64,000 bases of DNA, from positions 682,001 through 746,000 of the forward strand of contig JAACJP010000001.1 in NCBI GenBank assembly GCA_013368375.1, written 5' to 3'. The notes under the pieces were generated by a model. That model was not told the origin of the DNA. It did not search any database and saw only the letters and a program-made list of their open reading frames with translations. Below are positions 1 to 14,998 of this stretch, one piece after another. Every line of letters begins with the position of its first letter. The stretch's first letter is position 1. The stretch comes from Tricholomella constricta. Taxonomy: Eukaryota; Basidiomycota; Agaricomycetes; Agaricales; Lyophyllaceae. The translations under genes and the position numbers were made by a program.

Positions 1-511
1 AGGCAGGACATGGAGTACATCTGTGCGGGTACGAATCACAATGCAGCCTCACGAGCACGCGTCCTCAATACTTTAAAAAGACTGTGGTGCCAAAAACGAG
101 ATCAAGTCGCGAGAACCTATCCGATGTAGAGAGTGTGGCCATCGTATCATGTACAAGAAGCGAACGAAGCGGAGTACGTCTGTTTCATTGATCCTGCATC
201 GAATTAAATGTATCAACGACATCTAGTGGTGCAATTCGAGGCTCGGTGACATTTTCCCCCGTCGCCCGTCTACGCTCATGCACACACTTCTTCTTGGGAG
301 ATATTCTTTATTGGAGGAGATACCGAATTCCGGGCCTTTCATTCATCTGCCTACCAGACGTACGCGACAGATATGAATTGAAAGCGCTATAGCGCTCCGT
401 GTCAATATGTTCGGTTTAGCACAGCATTAATACAAATATAGTTGGGTATTATAAACGAGCGAGACGCTCAAGATATATGTAGCAGGTGTAGATGTACGTC
501 ATAAATTATGG
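1..511. other. Left-edge intergenic DNA
   Basis: No coding frame of useful length and no RNA gene could be recognised here. It should contain the 3' flank of the minus-strand DUF6593 gene that ends at 512 and whatever lies beyond the window edge. Confidence 0.5.
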
Positions 512-1232
512 TCACCATTGACCGAGATGCCTGATCCAGAGGTTGAGCAGGCAAGTCACGACAAGTCGATCTAGGATATCCTCGACGCGAGCTGCAACGC
601 TCAGCTGGAGCTGTTCTTGTGTCCAGGTCGCGATCGTCCTACCCCAAGAATCGACACACTGCACAGAAGAGGTTTAGAAACGTTTCAATCGCCCAACACG
701 TTCTACAGCTCACGTAGAGATCGACCTCGTTGTCTGCGATCTTCCACTTGTAAACCGATCCGCCAGCTTTGAAGCGCCGTGACCTTGCGGTCCATATCAG
801 AGTTGAACATGAAACCATCAGTCATCGACGTACTGGCTACTGGATTTCTTGGCCTTTCTCAGATCCCTGATGGAGATCTGTTTGTGCATCAGCCTGGTGG
901 CTTGTCCGGTATTTCCAAAAAAAAAAACACCTCCTCGATGCCAAATTGGATGGTGGCATTCTCATTGGATATCCATTCGATCGCGCCAGCGGGTTCGAAC
1001 ACAGTCGTTTCTAGGTTCTGGCGGTAAAAGTTCGTCATCCCTATGTTCATGCCAGTAACTGGATGATAGAACTTGTGAATAGCGTTAGTATGATAACCCC
1101 AGAGTGCTCAAGACTTACCTTGTATATTTCCAGGTTTCCAGCCTTATCAGTGGCTCTGAATACCGAAAAGGTACGCATGTCAGAATTTGGTCCTGGCGAG
1201 TAAACAAAGTGAAAGATAAGGTCGTCCGTCAT
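512..1232 (-). CDS. DUF6593 domain protein
   Basis: Function unknown; DUF6593 is a family expanded in agaricomycete fungi. I spliced five exons: 1232-1119, 1071-931, 877-834, 783-714 and 658-512, giving 516 nt and 171 aa. Seen in the translation: an N-terminal beta-rich stretch (MTDDLIFHF), then NFYRQNLETTVF, AIEWISNE, RDLRKAKK and the typical SRRFKAGGSVYKWKI block near residue 105-120, which is the family signature. Splice sites are normal (GTAAGT, GTACGT, GTGAGC donors; CTAAC branch before exon 2). The intron after GIEE starts GTGTTT next to an 11-T run, so this donor is the least certain. No signal peptide or membrane segment. The family assignment rests on motif recall, not on a search. 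Confidence 0.7.
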
Positions 1233-1793
1233 CTATCCGCGAGTAGGTTTGAAATAGAAGATGGATGATCGGGATGGGCGGGAGACACTCTTTTTGGGAC
1301 GTTAGTTCATCAATTTAAGTGAAAAAACATGCGGCAGATTGTATGGCATACATGACTAGAAAAACTCCGGCGGACCATGAAATAGGGAGGCCATTGGGCC
1401 TGCTGAGTTGAGCGGATGCGGATGGAGACGTGCGAGGAAGACCGCGACGAAAAGTAATATGACACGACAAGCAGCGTGGCAGCATAATAAATGTTATCGA
1501 TTGATATCGGATCCCGACCAAAAAATACAATTGAACCGGGGGCCATGAGAGGCGCATGGACGAGGGTAGCATTTGGTAGCATCTGTAGAATCCTTATATA
1601 GGACAGCGGTAGTAGAGCAAATACGTTGTGAACGAGCATAGAAATACGCCAAGTTGAGTAGGTTCTTGGCACGGTTGAACATTGCATCCGAACGTCGACA
1701 CGGTGCTTTACGTAACTTGTTTGGAACTATTTGAATCCGAAGTCAGCTGTGCCTTTCCTCGTAATCCCTCTCACACAAGCAATCAGCCCCCTA
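1233..1793. other. Intergenic, divergent promoter region
   Basis: Shared 5' region between the minus-strand DUF6593 gene and the plus-strand bZIP gene. Open frames on the minus strand here start at non-ATG codons or have no family features. Nothing further recognised. Confidence 0.5.
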
Positions 1794-3619
1794 ATGCGCA
1801 CAGGCAAGGAAACGAGAGACCGTAGTGTTTCCGGAGATTTTGACGTGAGCCCAAATTTGCGATGACTATCAGCCGTCTAACTCTCCCCATCATCAGGATT
1901 CTGACTTTGAATCTCACAATGGCGACGGCGCCAACCCTCCTGGCAAGCCTGGCCGCAAGAAGAACCCGAAGTACGCCGTTTGTCACATCCGGCTTCAAAG
2001 TCTGTTCCTCACTCAAGTTCTCTAGCTCTCAGGCTGCAAGACGCGATCAAAATCGGATTGCCCAACGTGAATTCCGCTTGAGGAAGCAGCAGAGGGTTTA
2101 CATTTATCATTTCTGTTAATAACCTTTCTTAACCTTGTTTCTGGCCAGATCCGTGATCTAGAAGCGCGTGTCGAAATTCTTTCAGGAGGGAAAGATGAGG
2201 CACTTGGAGAGATGAGGAACATGTTAAAAGGTACGTTTGCTGCGCATTCTTAAGCAAACCTTGCATTGACATACCTCGCCACTCCGCAGACCTGATGGCA
2301 GAAAACCAGACGTTGCGTGGGCTTTTGCGGAGTCTTGCTGGTTTTATTGGCGATGGTGCTGGAGGTCTTCTTCCCAAACTGGGATGGGATATGGGGGACT
2401 TCACGCAGTTCATCAACAGGTCCGAAACTGACACCGCATGGGAAGGTTATCAAGCGCGCAAAAAGGTAGCAGAGGCTTCTCAGGGCCAGAAACGTCGTGC
2501 GGAAGAGGACACTTCAGCTGCGCGCGCGAAAAAAGCCAGGAGCGGCGAAGGTGAAGCCGACCGCCCGCAAAATGGCTTCACTCTCCTCGTACCTATGAAT
2601 GCGGCCCCTCTTTCCACGAACGGCATCTACTCCAGCGGTACAAGGACACACGAAGGAGCTGGTGGTATGCTTTCGGAGCTCATGCGCGGTTCCAGCGAAT
2701 CTACGATGTATATGCAGCAACATTCCCCGGCAGGTAACGCATACGCTGGAGGGTCTGTTGGTAATTACCAGACCCCTTACATGCCTAGCGTCAATCTCAA
2801 CATGGAGCCGTCTATGGCACCGATTCCTTTCACACCACCCACTACCGGAGCCGTTCCTCCACCCCAGAGTTTGTCAACGCAGCAACAAGCCCGACAAGGA
2901 TCATTGGAACCGCTGGATGAGGACGACGATCCAACTAAAGTCGAAGCCTACAAACTCATCCAGTAATAAATTACTTGCTCTCCGTTTACATGCTTTGGCT
3001 GACGACCTCTGCGTAGTTATCATCTCGACAATTATAAAAGAAATAATGAATACTGTCTTCCTTCGTCTTTGCGACCATCAATAGTACAAAGGTAGTTCAT
3101 ATTTCAATGCAATGAATGAGGCGAGTGAGTAACTCACAAAGCGACCTTTCAGAACAATACCTCATGGTTTGTCTTTTCGCGCCACTCGAGTATTTTCCAC
3201 CTCAACTCTCGTCATTTTAGAAAGCGTTATTGATGGTATCCTTCATGCTGAACTCAGGGATCGAATGATACTTCTTCGAAGTTCGTGTTTTCTGTCTTGT
3301 CTCTTGTCGAGGTTTGGCTTACATCCCATCTTTTAGATCGGTATGACCTGGTTGAATGTTTAATTGATTACCGGCGTTCCGTGACGATACACGGCGATGA
3401 TGTCCTCGCTCATAGTAACTGGGAGATTGGAGAAAAGTTCCTTAGGCAATATGGGTTTGTATTCGCTCGCATCTTCGACCGACTGCAACTCATTTCTTCA
3501 CCAGGTTTTTAATTGAAAAGGCGACGTTGGCGATTGCGAACCGATGGCGGAGAGATCGAGGCGAAACAGAATTACGCCTAACGGACATCGGTAGCTCTGA
3601 GCAGACACCACCTGCGTAG
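1794..3619 (+). CDS. Pap1/Yap-type bZIP transcription factor with DUF3425
   Basis: Nuclear DNA-binding regulator. Ten exons (1794-1844, 1897-1970, 2026-2095, 2149-2230, 2290-2962, 3017-3091, 3153-3166, 3221-3280, 3337-3454, 3505-3619) sum to 1332 nt, 443 aa. The basic region after GRKKN contains NRIAQREFR, the Pap1/AP-1-like NxxAQxxFR signature, followed by a heptad zipper (RIRDLEARVEILS... to LMAENQTLRGLL). The middle is low complexity, rich in Q, P and S. The C-terminal part (LDNYKRNNEYCLPSSLRP, ECLIDYRRSVTIHGDDVL, AHSNWEIGEKFLRQYG) matches the DUF3425 region found on many fungal bZIPs. Exon 7 is only 14 nt and encodes the RTIPH joint. No cysteine-rich Yap1 redox domain was seen, so an oxidative-stress role is not shown. 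Confidence 0.85.
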
Positions 3620-3781
3620 CTAGCTCGCCGGATGGCCGTTCGGGTATTACTTGTAATTGTTATCGTCCAGTAGAACATAGTTCTTGTAATAGACTGCACA
3701 TATATTTTATCATGTATCTGTTGAGATGAACATCAGCTTCGCAATGCAAGCATTGGAAACGACGCTTTGCTCACCTCCGAA

Positions 3782-4135
3782 CTACCAGGAAGCTTTTTGG
3801 ACGCCGTTCAGCTCGCCCTTGAGTGCCTTGAGTCGGAATTGGAACTGAGGCACAGGTCAATAGCTGCTCAGGCTTTGGGAAAATTAGCAACTCACTCTGC
3901 ATAAAGCAAACTCGCTCATGATACCCCTTCCCCTCCCAGTCTCAGAGCAACGGTTTTTTACGGTCCCCGGTCGGGTGTAACGTCCAAATGTGTTTAGCTG
4001 CAATTGAGCCTGATGGCGGACTTGAGGAGGCAGCGACTGGTTTCGTGCAACATATAGGTACGCTCTCCGAGCGATCTCGTTGGCACGAACACCGTGGCGC
4101 GCCTTAATGTCGCGCAAGACGCGGATATTGGGCAT
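3782..4135 (-). CDS. Mitochondrial small-subunit ribosomal protein uS14m
   Basis: Component of the mitochondrial 30S-like subunit head. Two exons, 4135-3896 and 3844-3782, give 100 aa. The sequence starts MPNIRVLRDIKARHG and contains the S14 core TVKNRCSETGRGRGIM, followed after the intron by FQFRLKALKGELNGV and the end KASW, as in the yeast Mrp2 family (NRC..SG..R...F.LCR..FR..AL.G.LPGV.K..W). The ATG at 4135 is kept because the frame has an upstream stop within about 25 nt. Acceptor TGCCTCAG and donor AGA|GTGAGT are clear. It is divergent from the small plus-strand gene at 4367. A short extra N-terminal exon cannot be excluded. Confidence 0.85.
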
Positions 4136-4366
4136 AGTTGTGTGGTGGTCACGCAGTCACGGAGTGACCACGATTTCCACTGGAGGCTTTTGCCAAGCAG
4201 ACGCACACACCGGCCTGAATCGGAGCCAAAATTGCGACTCCACCGTCATCGCAACTCAAAACAACCACCACAACAGCCTTTACTGGTTTTCTGGACATGG
4301 ACAAAGCCCTAGTACGTTTCCCAATCGTCCTCTCCATATACTACTTAAGTCTCCAGCAGTTATAGA

Positions 4367-4612
4367 ATGTCCCTCCATAAAGTTCTACGATTAAAACAGC
4401 GCCGCACATTCGTCTCTTCGCTCTTCGGATTCACTTTTTTTGCAACGGTCTTAACCGTATCAGCTTCCAACATTCTCCCTTGCCCTGCGCGCCCAAACAA
4501 GAATCGATTCGCGGACAGTAACGTGGAAGGGAATCCGGCGGTGGGAAGTCGCGTCGTGGTTGCAAAGCGGCCGAGGCGGTGGATAGAAGAGAAACACCCC
4601 AATCCAGAATGA
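4367..4612 (+). CDS. Small single-pass membrane protein, unknown function
   Basis: Intronless 81-aa frame. I do not recognise a named family. It has a basic N-terminus (LRLKQRRT), one hydrophobic segment at about residues 15-34 (SSLFGFTFFATVLTVSA), then LPCPARPNKNRFAD and a basic C-terminus RPRRWIEEKHPNPE. The layout suggests a small organelle-membrane protein, possibly mitochondrial, but that is inference. It shares a 230 bp divergent promoter with uS14m. The ATG at 4367 is the first in this frame. Confidence 0.5.
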   Translation: MSLHKVLRLKQRRTFVSSLFGFTFFATVLTVSASNILPCPARPNKNRFADSNVEGNPAVGSRVVVAKRPRRWIEEKHPNPE

Positions 4613-4762
4613 TAATCTTTCCTGCCAACTAGTTCATAAATTACATGAGATCGCAGTCTTACCCATCCTCACTCAGGTAGGCGCGGAAGGCGACCCGCGC
4701 GGCGGTGAGTATCAAGATGTTGGGGGTATCCGGCACAAATACATTGGCTACTTACACATTAA

Positions 4763-7529
4763 CTAAATATCTGGATCGTCTCTATAATCAGTATTGTCCC
4801 GGTTGCGATAATGTTGCTCTTGTTCTTCGTGCGTTCCACTGTGGTATGCGTCAAAGCTCGAACAAGGAATTCAGGAACAGACAGCCGAGACTCACGGTAG
4901 CACGTTTTCTTGTATAGGCAGACATGCAATGAAGCCTAGGATATTGATCGCGACCTGACAGATAAAAACGACGCGTAAGGCGTCTCCGTAGGACTCCACG
5001 GCTGCGCGCCTCAGTGTGGGCTCCAACTGTGGTATAACTTCTGTAGTTCGCCTATGATACGAGTTAAGGCAGGCTCATAGCCTGAAATGATAAACCGACT
5101 ATACCGGATCGCGTCAATGATCTGGATGGAGAAAAAAGCGATAAGAAATTGAAACTAGGCGACATAAAGCATCCGGCTTGCCTCCGATGAGCCAGGACCC
5201 TGTATCCGCTCTCGCAATTTCTGGTGTAACACAGCCTGCAGGACGGCACCGCTAAGACTCACACCTAGTACCTGACCAGTTGTTCTGAAAAGATACGTGA
5301 CTGTAAAAAGCGTTCCTTGAGACATCACGTTCTTTGAAAAAGAAAAAGGCCATGACTTACTGCCTGTAGCGACGGCCATGTCCTCCTTGTAGACGCCGGC
5401 AATCATGGCCTAAAAATGATTTGTTTAAGTATCCAAGGTCACAAGACGGGCGGGGACCAACGATTAAGGTACTTGTGATGAAGCTCGCCATGCCAAATCC
5501 CTGGGGAATAAGGTCTAGCCATAGATGGAAAACACTGGAGTCTTCATTCCAGAGCGTGATAAGCACACTCGCTATGATTGTTAGAAACGAGGATGCCAGG
5601 GTAAGGCCATATAGTTTTCCAGTTTTTCGCATGATCCTGGACAGGTTTGAGCAAGGCACGAATTTCCTAGTCGGAGAGAGACGAACCAGCCTGCAAGGAC
5701 GCTCCCAGTGGAGATGGCAATCTACGGAGTGCTTAGCTCCTTCACATGATGGTCATCGATAAGCCGACTAACCGAGTGTGGCAAAAGATGGAGACCTTGA
5801 AAATAGGATAACGTGTCAGCACCTCCGACAACCTAGCATCACCTGCGAAATGAGACGTACCGGATTTAGCGGCAGAATCAAGCCGTACCGCAGAGAAGTA
5901 CTGGGGAAGTCTGTTTGTAGGGCGCCTGACATTGACATGAGAGGAACAGATACTCACCAATGGAACATTATATAACTGTGAACAAAAATAACTACATGAA
6001 TCTTTTTTTGCCCCTGGAAGGAGGGTACATACCGTCGAAAAGGCACTCATGCTTGTCAAGAGGTTGGATATCGAGACCGCCAAGGGAGTCCTCTGTGTCA
6101 TTAAACGTAAAGGCATGACCGGGTATGGCGCCCAATACTTCTCCACCAGAACAAAGGCAATTCCAAGGATGACACTCGCAACCAGTAGGCAATAAATAAG
6201 GGGATGCGACCAGGGGAGCTCCTCTGAAGACTTGAGACTGAAACCCAGAAGAAGGCATCCAACAGTCATAGCAAGCGTCACAGAACCGAGAACATCTATG
6301 CGACGCAGTTTGTCCGCTAGGCTTTGTTGTCGAACTGCATCTGGCAATGAGATATTCACTTTGGTGGCAACGACAACGAAACTGAAGACCAGGAGTGGCG
6401 TCTGAAAACGGAAATGAGATCGCGTTCTGGATTTGGATTTAGCTGCCGTGCCTACCTGCATAAAAAATGCCGCACGCCTACAATAACTTGGAACTCTTTT
6501 TGGGCGTGTCATCAGTTTAGGAAAGCTCACCATCCAAACATATCGTTTACCCATCCTCCCACCGGGCCACCGAGTCCGGCTCCTAGCCCGTACAATCTGT
6601 TGAGAGTTGAGCGCGTGAAAGTTAGAATACACAGGATGTCGTACATATTCGCCATTCCTTGGTACAGGCCACGCTGTTTCCTGGAATATAAAAAGGTGGG
6701 TAAATTGACTCCGCGTCCACACGGAACTTACAAGGGTATAAAATCAGAAACAGTGACACTTGCAACTGTTAATAGGCCTTGTTAACTGTCACATTGACAA
6801 CTTAGAAGCATAGAAGGAAAACCTGTCATAACGCTGCCATCACGTGAGTCAAACAGTTCAGTAAAATACGGAGATTATTGGAATGATGTCAATTGTACTG
6901 ACCCTCCTCCACCCATTCCAGCGACTGCGCGGGCAGCAATCAACGTGCCCATGGATGGAGCCAGCCCACAAAATATGGTGCCAGATCCTACAACAGCGTT
7001 AATTGGGCTATTCGCCAACGAATCACGGTCATACCAAATAACGACAGAGCAACCAGCATCGCGCCTTTGCGGCCTAGAATGTCAGCCAAGCGCCCTGATT
7101 GAATTCCAAACGCTTAGCGCGTCAATAGGGAGAATAAAAGGGGTATGAGCATACCATAGAGCGGCGTGAAACAGCAGACAGATAGGAGATACGAAGTTGC
7201 GATGTAGGAAGCCTGATTAGACGCCTTAAACTGACTCCCTATGGGCGTCAAGAGCGTGGCAACTACCGTTCCTACACTTGGTGTTAAGTCAAGCTTCTTG
7301 CCCGTGATGTTTCACACGGACCGTCGAACGCGCCCAACAGTACACCAGACCAAAGGCCAGCCAAAATCCAAATTATGTCGGCTCTGGAGAATTTGGACAT
7401 TGCCTGCTGCTCGTCGGGGGACGATTCGGAGGCGGCATCATCGAGGCCATCAGTAGCACCGTACGAGGGTGGGGCCTCCTCAAGCAGCGGCCTTGCTTCG
7501 CCCAACGAAGACCTGCGATCTGAATGCAT
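4763..7529 (-). CDS. MFS transporter, DHA2 (14-TM) type
   Basis: Proton-coupled efflux or vacuolar uptake carrier of the drug:H+ antiporter-2 group, related to Fnx1/Vba-type basic amino acid and drug transporters; substrate unknown. The N-terminus is an acidic, dileucine-bearing tail (EARPLLEEAPPSYG), then TM1 with LLGAFDGTVVATL, TM2 block SYIATSYLL, motif A region YGRLADILGRKGAML, and the antiporter motif region YGLGAGLGGPVGG. The last part runs RRAAVESYGDALRVVF and ends EEQEQHYRNRDN. Introns are many. Two exons are tiny: 11 nt at 6823-6833 and 22 nt at 6456-6477. The intron at 5181-5122 begins GCAAGC (GC-AG). Exon edges in the 5400-6200 part are less certain than at the ends. It converges with the small gene ending at 4612. 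Confidence 0.8.
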
Positions 7530-9475
7530 GAGGAGGGACTGGAGGGGATATGGCGGGTCTAGCAGTTAGCTTTATATTTCCTGTGCGATCGCGTTACCAA
7601 AAATTGGTGTCCGCCCGTTGACAAATCAGAAAAAGAAAAAGCCTGGTGTCGCGCTGTGAATGAACCTGACGAGCGGAGAGGCAGGAACATGGGCTATGGA
7701 ATTAGATTTCCGAATCTCGAGCCCTTCGCACATGCTGGAGATTTTGGATTGATATTTGGTGTCATGCCCGCATTCATCGGCGGCATACCCCGTCTGGAAC
7801 CGGCCGGGTTCCGACGGATGCGGTCGGTATGTTATCGTCATACAACAGTGGTAAGGCTTTGAACGCTTGTGTATCTGGCCCCTCGACTTATGTGAGTCTG
7901 AGCCTTGCATGATTAGCACTTGTTAGATATATCCACAGGCGACTTGAATAATTCGGCTTAACTGCCACACGACCTGGGGCGTGTAAACCAGGGCATAAAT
8001 TGTTCCATTTTTCATGGCGGATGACCTTTGCATGAACCACTGGCACCATCAGTTGGTTTGAAGCGGCGAGTCCGGAGTTGTCAGGACATGTGGATCGGGC
8101 TTACTGCTGGATTCGCCTCGGTTTGCGGACCATCCTCGCTCAGAGTCAGTGCACCCATAAAGCCCCAAGGCCTTCATGTAGCGCCTATGGGGTTCCTGTG
8201 CGTTGACGAGCGCTTAATCAGCGCTTTCTATTCCGCTGCCAGCCCATCCGTCTGCGGGTCATGTGAGGGGAATGGCACCATTCAAACCACCTGCCAGTGT
8301 AGCGCGCCTTCTACTCGTCTTTCACGTCTATTTATTATAGGACTCATCGAGAAGCTGCTAGGATCTCGGACTCCTCGACACGTCCTGGACTCCCTAGTGA
8401 TCTATATCTATGTTTCCCAGCGTCCAGCGGCTTCCGAGAACGTCGTTGGTGCTGCATTGGATATTTTTTAACGCCATTCATTTCTGCTATCCAATCAAAT
8501 GTTCCTCCAACCTCGGAAGCGGGAAGTTTTGGATTCCAGAAGCCAGGCGCCTTTTCCCTGAGTTATCAGATCTCTGGAGCGCCGTAGAGAACTTAGTGAA
8601 TCTCGGAGACAGAAGACCTCAAACACAAACACGAGATCCCTTGTGCAGGTGATATGAAGACAGGACTATAGAGCAGGGGACCTTCTACGAATCGTGAGCT
8701 GGCTTGCATTCGTATTCTCAAACTGCCGGCGTGTTCTTCTATTCCGGTGCCCTCCGCCCGTCAAGGTTTGTATGCATATTTTTGACAGATCGTCAGTCTT
8801 TAGGTGGGAGAAGATCCTGCCATTCGTTGGCAAGTTCATGATCTGATCACCACCGTGAGCCTATCCTTGTTCAGAACACCTCAATGAAGTCATAGTAGTT
8901 CCTCGGCCTCGGAAAGAAACTTGGAGTGGAACTTTCGTGGAAAATCTAGAACATGCAGGCCGTACATGTCTCGTCACCTCTTGTCAAGCTGCAGTTGATG
9001 GGTAGAGAATCAACTGAGGGGCCTTCTATTCTACTATCAACGGGCGAATTTTTGTATAGAACGCGAGTTGGTGATTTCATTTCAGACCCTTGGATACTGT
9101 ATGATAATGTACACGACACGACGATGGCAGACGTCGGAGCATCGGCACGACGGTGAGCTCCGCACGTGGTTAAATTGATGCCGTGTGGGCAATGACAGAC
9201 TCGGCGAATGTGGTGTGGACGGCGGTGCTGAGGGCAGAGGTGGGTGCTAGGTGGCTGATGACTGTTCGCGCGAAGCTGTGGGCTGAAGTGAGCAAGAACA
9301 AAAGGAAGAGAAGGAGTTAATTAATTGCAAGGAACAGGCTTACATAAGGGGGCGTGAGTGGACCTGACCCCCCTCTGAACCAAAGTTTTTGTGCCAACGA
9401 CGGTGGTGTGTGTGCTGGAGAATCTGTCTACTTACTGCCAGTCTATGTTGCAATCCCCCTCGTTTGCCCACCTCA
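7530..9475. other. Long intergenic region without a convincing gene
   Basis: Nearly 2 kb between the divergent MFS and protein kinase genes. The longest frame (8028-8471, plus, 147 codons) shows no family motif and has an irregular composition; I do not call it a gene. The last 300 bp before 9476 become pyrimidine-rich, as expected for the promoter and leader of the kinase. No repeat, tRNA or transposon end was recognised. Confidence 0.45.
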
Positions 9476-12298
<2,823 letters not shown>

Positions 12299-12892
12299 GA
12301 GAGGGGGGAACGGGGGCTGGTGCTATAGAGTGCGAGAGGTATACGGTTTGCTTTGTTTGATGGATAGTAGGATAGATAGAAAATATTGAATTTGACGGGG
12401 AGCACATGGACGGAATGGATGTGATTTTGTTGTCCGCGACGTGTGTAAAGGTTGGAGGTGACACATGGGTGCCGAATGCGGATCCTAATTTCGCAAGCAT
12501 GACCCTGTAGCAACAAATTTGGCGGATGGCCGGATGGGGACTAGCGGGCACACCAATCGACGATCTGACGGCCCGATATGGGGTGGATGCAACCCTGGAT
12601 ATGCTTAAAAAACGGGGTGGAGAGGGGGTCGAGGGGATAGGCAGCAGCGTAGGGGGGGCGTGTGGGCCGGGAGACTTGGAGGAGGCTGCACAGGCCGCAG
12701 TGCAGAATTGAGACTGAAGACGAGCCTCGGACCCTCGGGAATGGACTGTACGAGGGTGGATCTCGATTTACTGTGAGTGTGACATGTGACAGGGTTGTTA
12801 CGTACTCGGAAGTCTCCCTTTCTCCACCGTAAGAGTTGGGCTTTTCACTACTTAGGACCTGGCCAGTCCAAGCTGCTCCAGTCCTCCTCCCC
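12299..12892. other. Intergenic (kinase 3' end to HSF promoter)
   Basis: Tandem plus-strand genes flank it. G-rich on the plus strand around 12600-12680. No gene or RNA recognised. Confidence 0.5.
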
Positions 12893-14998
12893 ATGGCTGA
12901 CCTCTATCCGCCCCCCTACCCTTCCCGCCCCTATCCCCGTTCCTCCGACCCCTCCCCATACCCCTCCGCCAACGGTCTCGCCTATCCCCCCCAGGTCATC
13001 GCCTCCCAGCATTCCGGCTCCAGCACCGCCAGCTCCGAAGACAACCATGACCAGCCCCCGAGCCCTGCAAAATCTTCCGATAACCAGCCACAAAAGACAG
13101 AGGCAAAGCCCCAGGCCACATTCCTCACAAAACTCTACGCGCAAGCATCTCTGCCCCTCCTTGATCATTTTTCACCATCTCACGCGTCTTTTCTCTAATC
13201 AGTCTCCTGGAGCGTGAAGAAAATCATCACATGATTCGATGGGATCCCGCCGGCGAGCACATCATCGTAGAACGTCCAGAACAGCTCGCCCTCCATGTCC
13301 TCCCTAGCATTTATCGTCAATCGAGATTTGCTAGCTTCTCTCGGCAACTAAATGTCCGTCTTCTCTCCCAAACTTTCTTTTTCAATACTCACCGTGTCTT
13401 CTTTGCGCCACAGATTTACGGCTTCATGCGCAAAGTAAATCTCCGCAACGTCGACCCCGCAATTGACGATCCCGACGCGAGCACTTGGTGTAAGTCTCCC
13501 TTCTTCACGTGATTTCACCCTTTCCTTTTAACAAAATCGTCCAGCTCATCCCACTTTAAATCGCCACTCGCCGCCAGAGGTGGTGTCTAATTTCAAACGA
13601 CGTGTCCCTCCTCGTCTGCCTAAACCCAGAAAACGCGACCTGCAAGATCCCCCAGCTATCCCCCCGCCACGCTCGGCGATTGGCATCGGGCCTGTCCCTC
13701 TCACGGTCCCTTCCTCCGTCGGTCCGTCATCCCATAAACCTGGCATGGGGGGTCGCGCTCGCGGCTTCTCTGCCCCGGGATCATTTACACCCCTTAGTCA
13801 GGGTGGGACCGCCGGCTGGGGCACTAGCTATCCTCGATCCGCACTGCCGCCGCTCACAGTCCCCTCCGACCCTCCTCACATCTCGCATGGTAATCTCTAC
13901 AATTCCCCTCATACCCTGCACCCGATAACCCCCACCGATGAATCGCCAACGTCGGCAGGCTTCAACGCCATGTCGTCCTACTCGACGTCAAATCGCGACA
14001 TGATGGTTCCATCATCTCAATACCCCTACCAGGAGCCACCCACCTGGTCTTACTCACAGAACAACAACGGAAGCACTTCAAGTCACAACGGCAGCCTCTC
14101 TTCGCTCCTGAACCCAAGCGGCGGTGGATATTCTCGGCCGACCCCGACAATCAATACATCCTACGCGTCCCCTTTCTCGTCTATGCCGATGCAAGCCGAA
14201 CACAGCGCATCGTCCTTGTCCCCCGATAGCCGTCCCACCACCGGCTATTCCATGTCGTCTGTCTCGTCCCTCCCTTACCATGATGACCATCTCCAGCACG
14301 ACTACTCCCGCCCTAACTCGTCCCACCATCGTCCGATTTCTCCATCACGTCCTCATTCGTCCAAGTCGAGTTATCCGTCAGGGTCCTTGAGTGTACGCCG
14401 CGCCCGCCGCCACAGCCAAGCCATGAGCCCTTACCCGAGCCCCTACGATCACAATGACCACCAACGTCCCTCGACGTCTCCTCAACCCGTTGATGATCAT
14501 CAGTCCTCGGGCATCCCGCGCGTCCGTAGCATGATCCAGTTGCCCTCTGTGGACAATTACTCGTTCAACCCATCTCAAGCTGATTTTGCTTACTCCGCTG
14601 TCCCGGGCACGGTCACGCATTCCTCGTCGATGGACTCGATGAATGATGGACATGGTTGGAATCACAGGAACGTGCGCCCTTCCACATCGACGTCGTCTAT
14701 ATCGGCTGCTTCACACACATCGTCAACGCAAGCGGCAACGCCTCCCGTGCCAGACAATTACCACCCTGACACGGACATTAACCGATGTAAGTCTTGTTCT
14801 TTTGCATCTTTTAAAATCTGTTTGCGCCCCTCTGTGTTGATTGACATCTTTTCCTTCCTCTCACGCCTTTTTTGCGTTTGCGTTAGCTCACAATTCCATT
14901 TACTGACCAGTCTTGAACAACCAGTCTCGCCCGACTTCGGCTTTGTCGCGATGAACGAACACGTCCCGCACCACTATAAATCGACGGGAGAGATGTAG
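12893..14998 (+). CDS. HSF-type DNA-binding transcription factor
   Basis: Nuclear regulator with an N-terminal heat-shock-factor winged helix. Exons 12893-13140, 13203-13353, 13414-13489, 13545-14786, 14925-14998; 1791 nt, 596 aa. After a Pro/Ser-rich leader, the HSF domain (about residues 75-190) reads FLTKLYALLE, MIRWDPAGEHIIVE, QSRFASFSRQLNIYGF, MRKVNLRNVD and NFKRRVPPRLPKPRKR. There is no clear coiled-coil trimerisation region; the rest is Ser/Pro/His-rich and low complexity, more like the fungal Sfl1/Mga1-like branch than canonical Hsf1. The first intron (13141-13202) must begin with GC (GCAAGC) to keep the HSF frame. The last exon has two possible acceptors, giving different C-termini. 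Confidence 0.85.

Noticed and set aside
8028..8471. 147-codon plus-strand frame as a gene
   Set aside because: No family motif, odd composition, no supporting splice pattern; likely chance.
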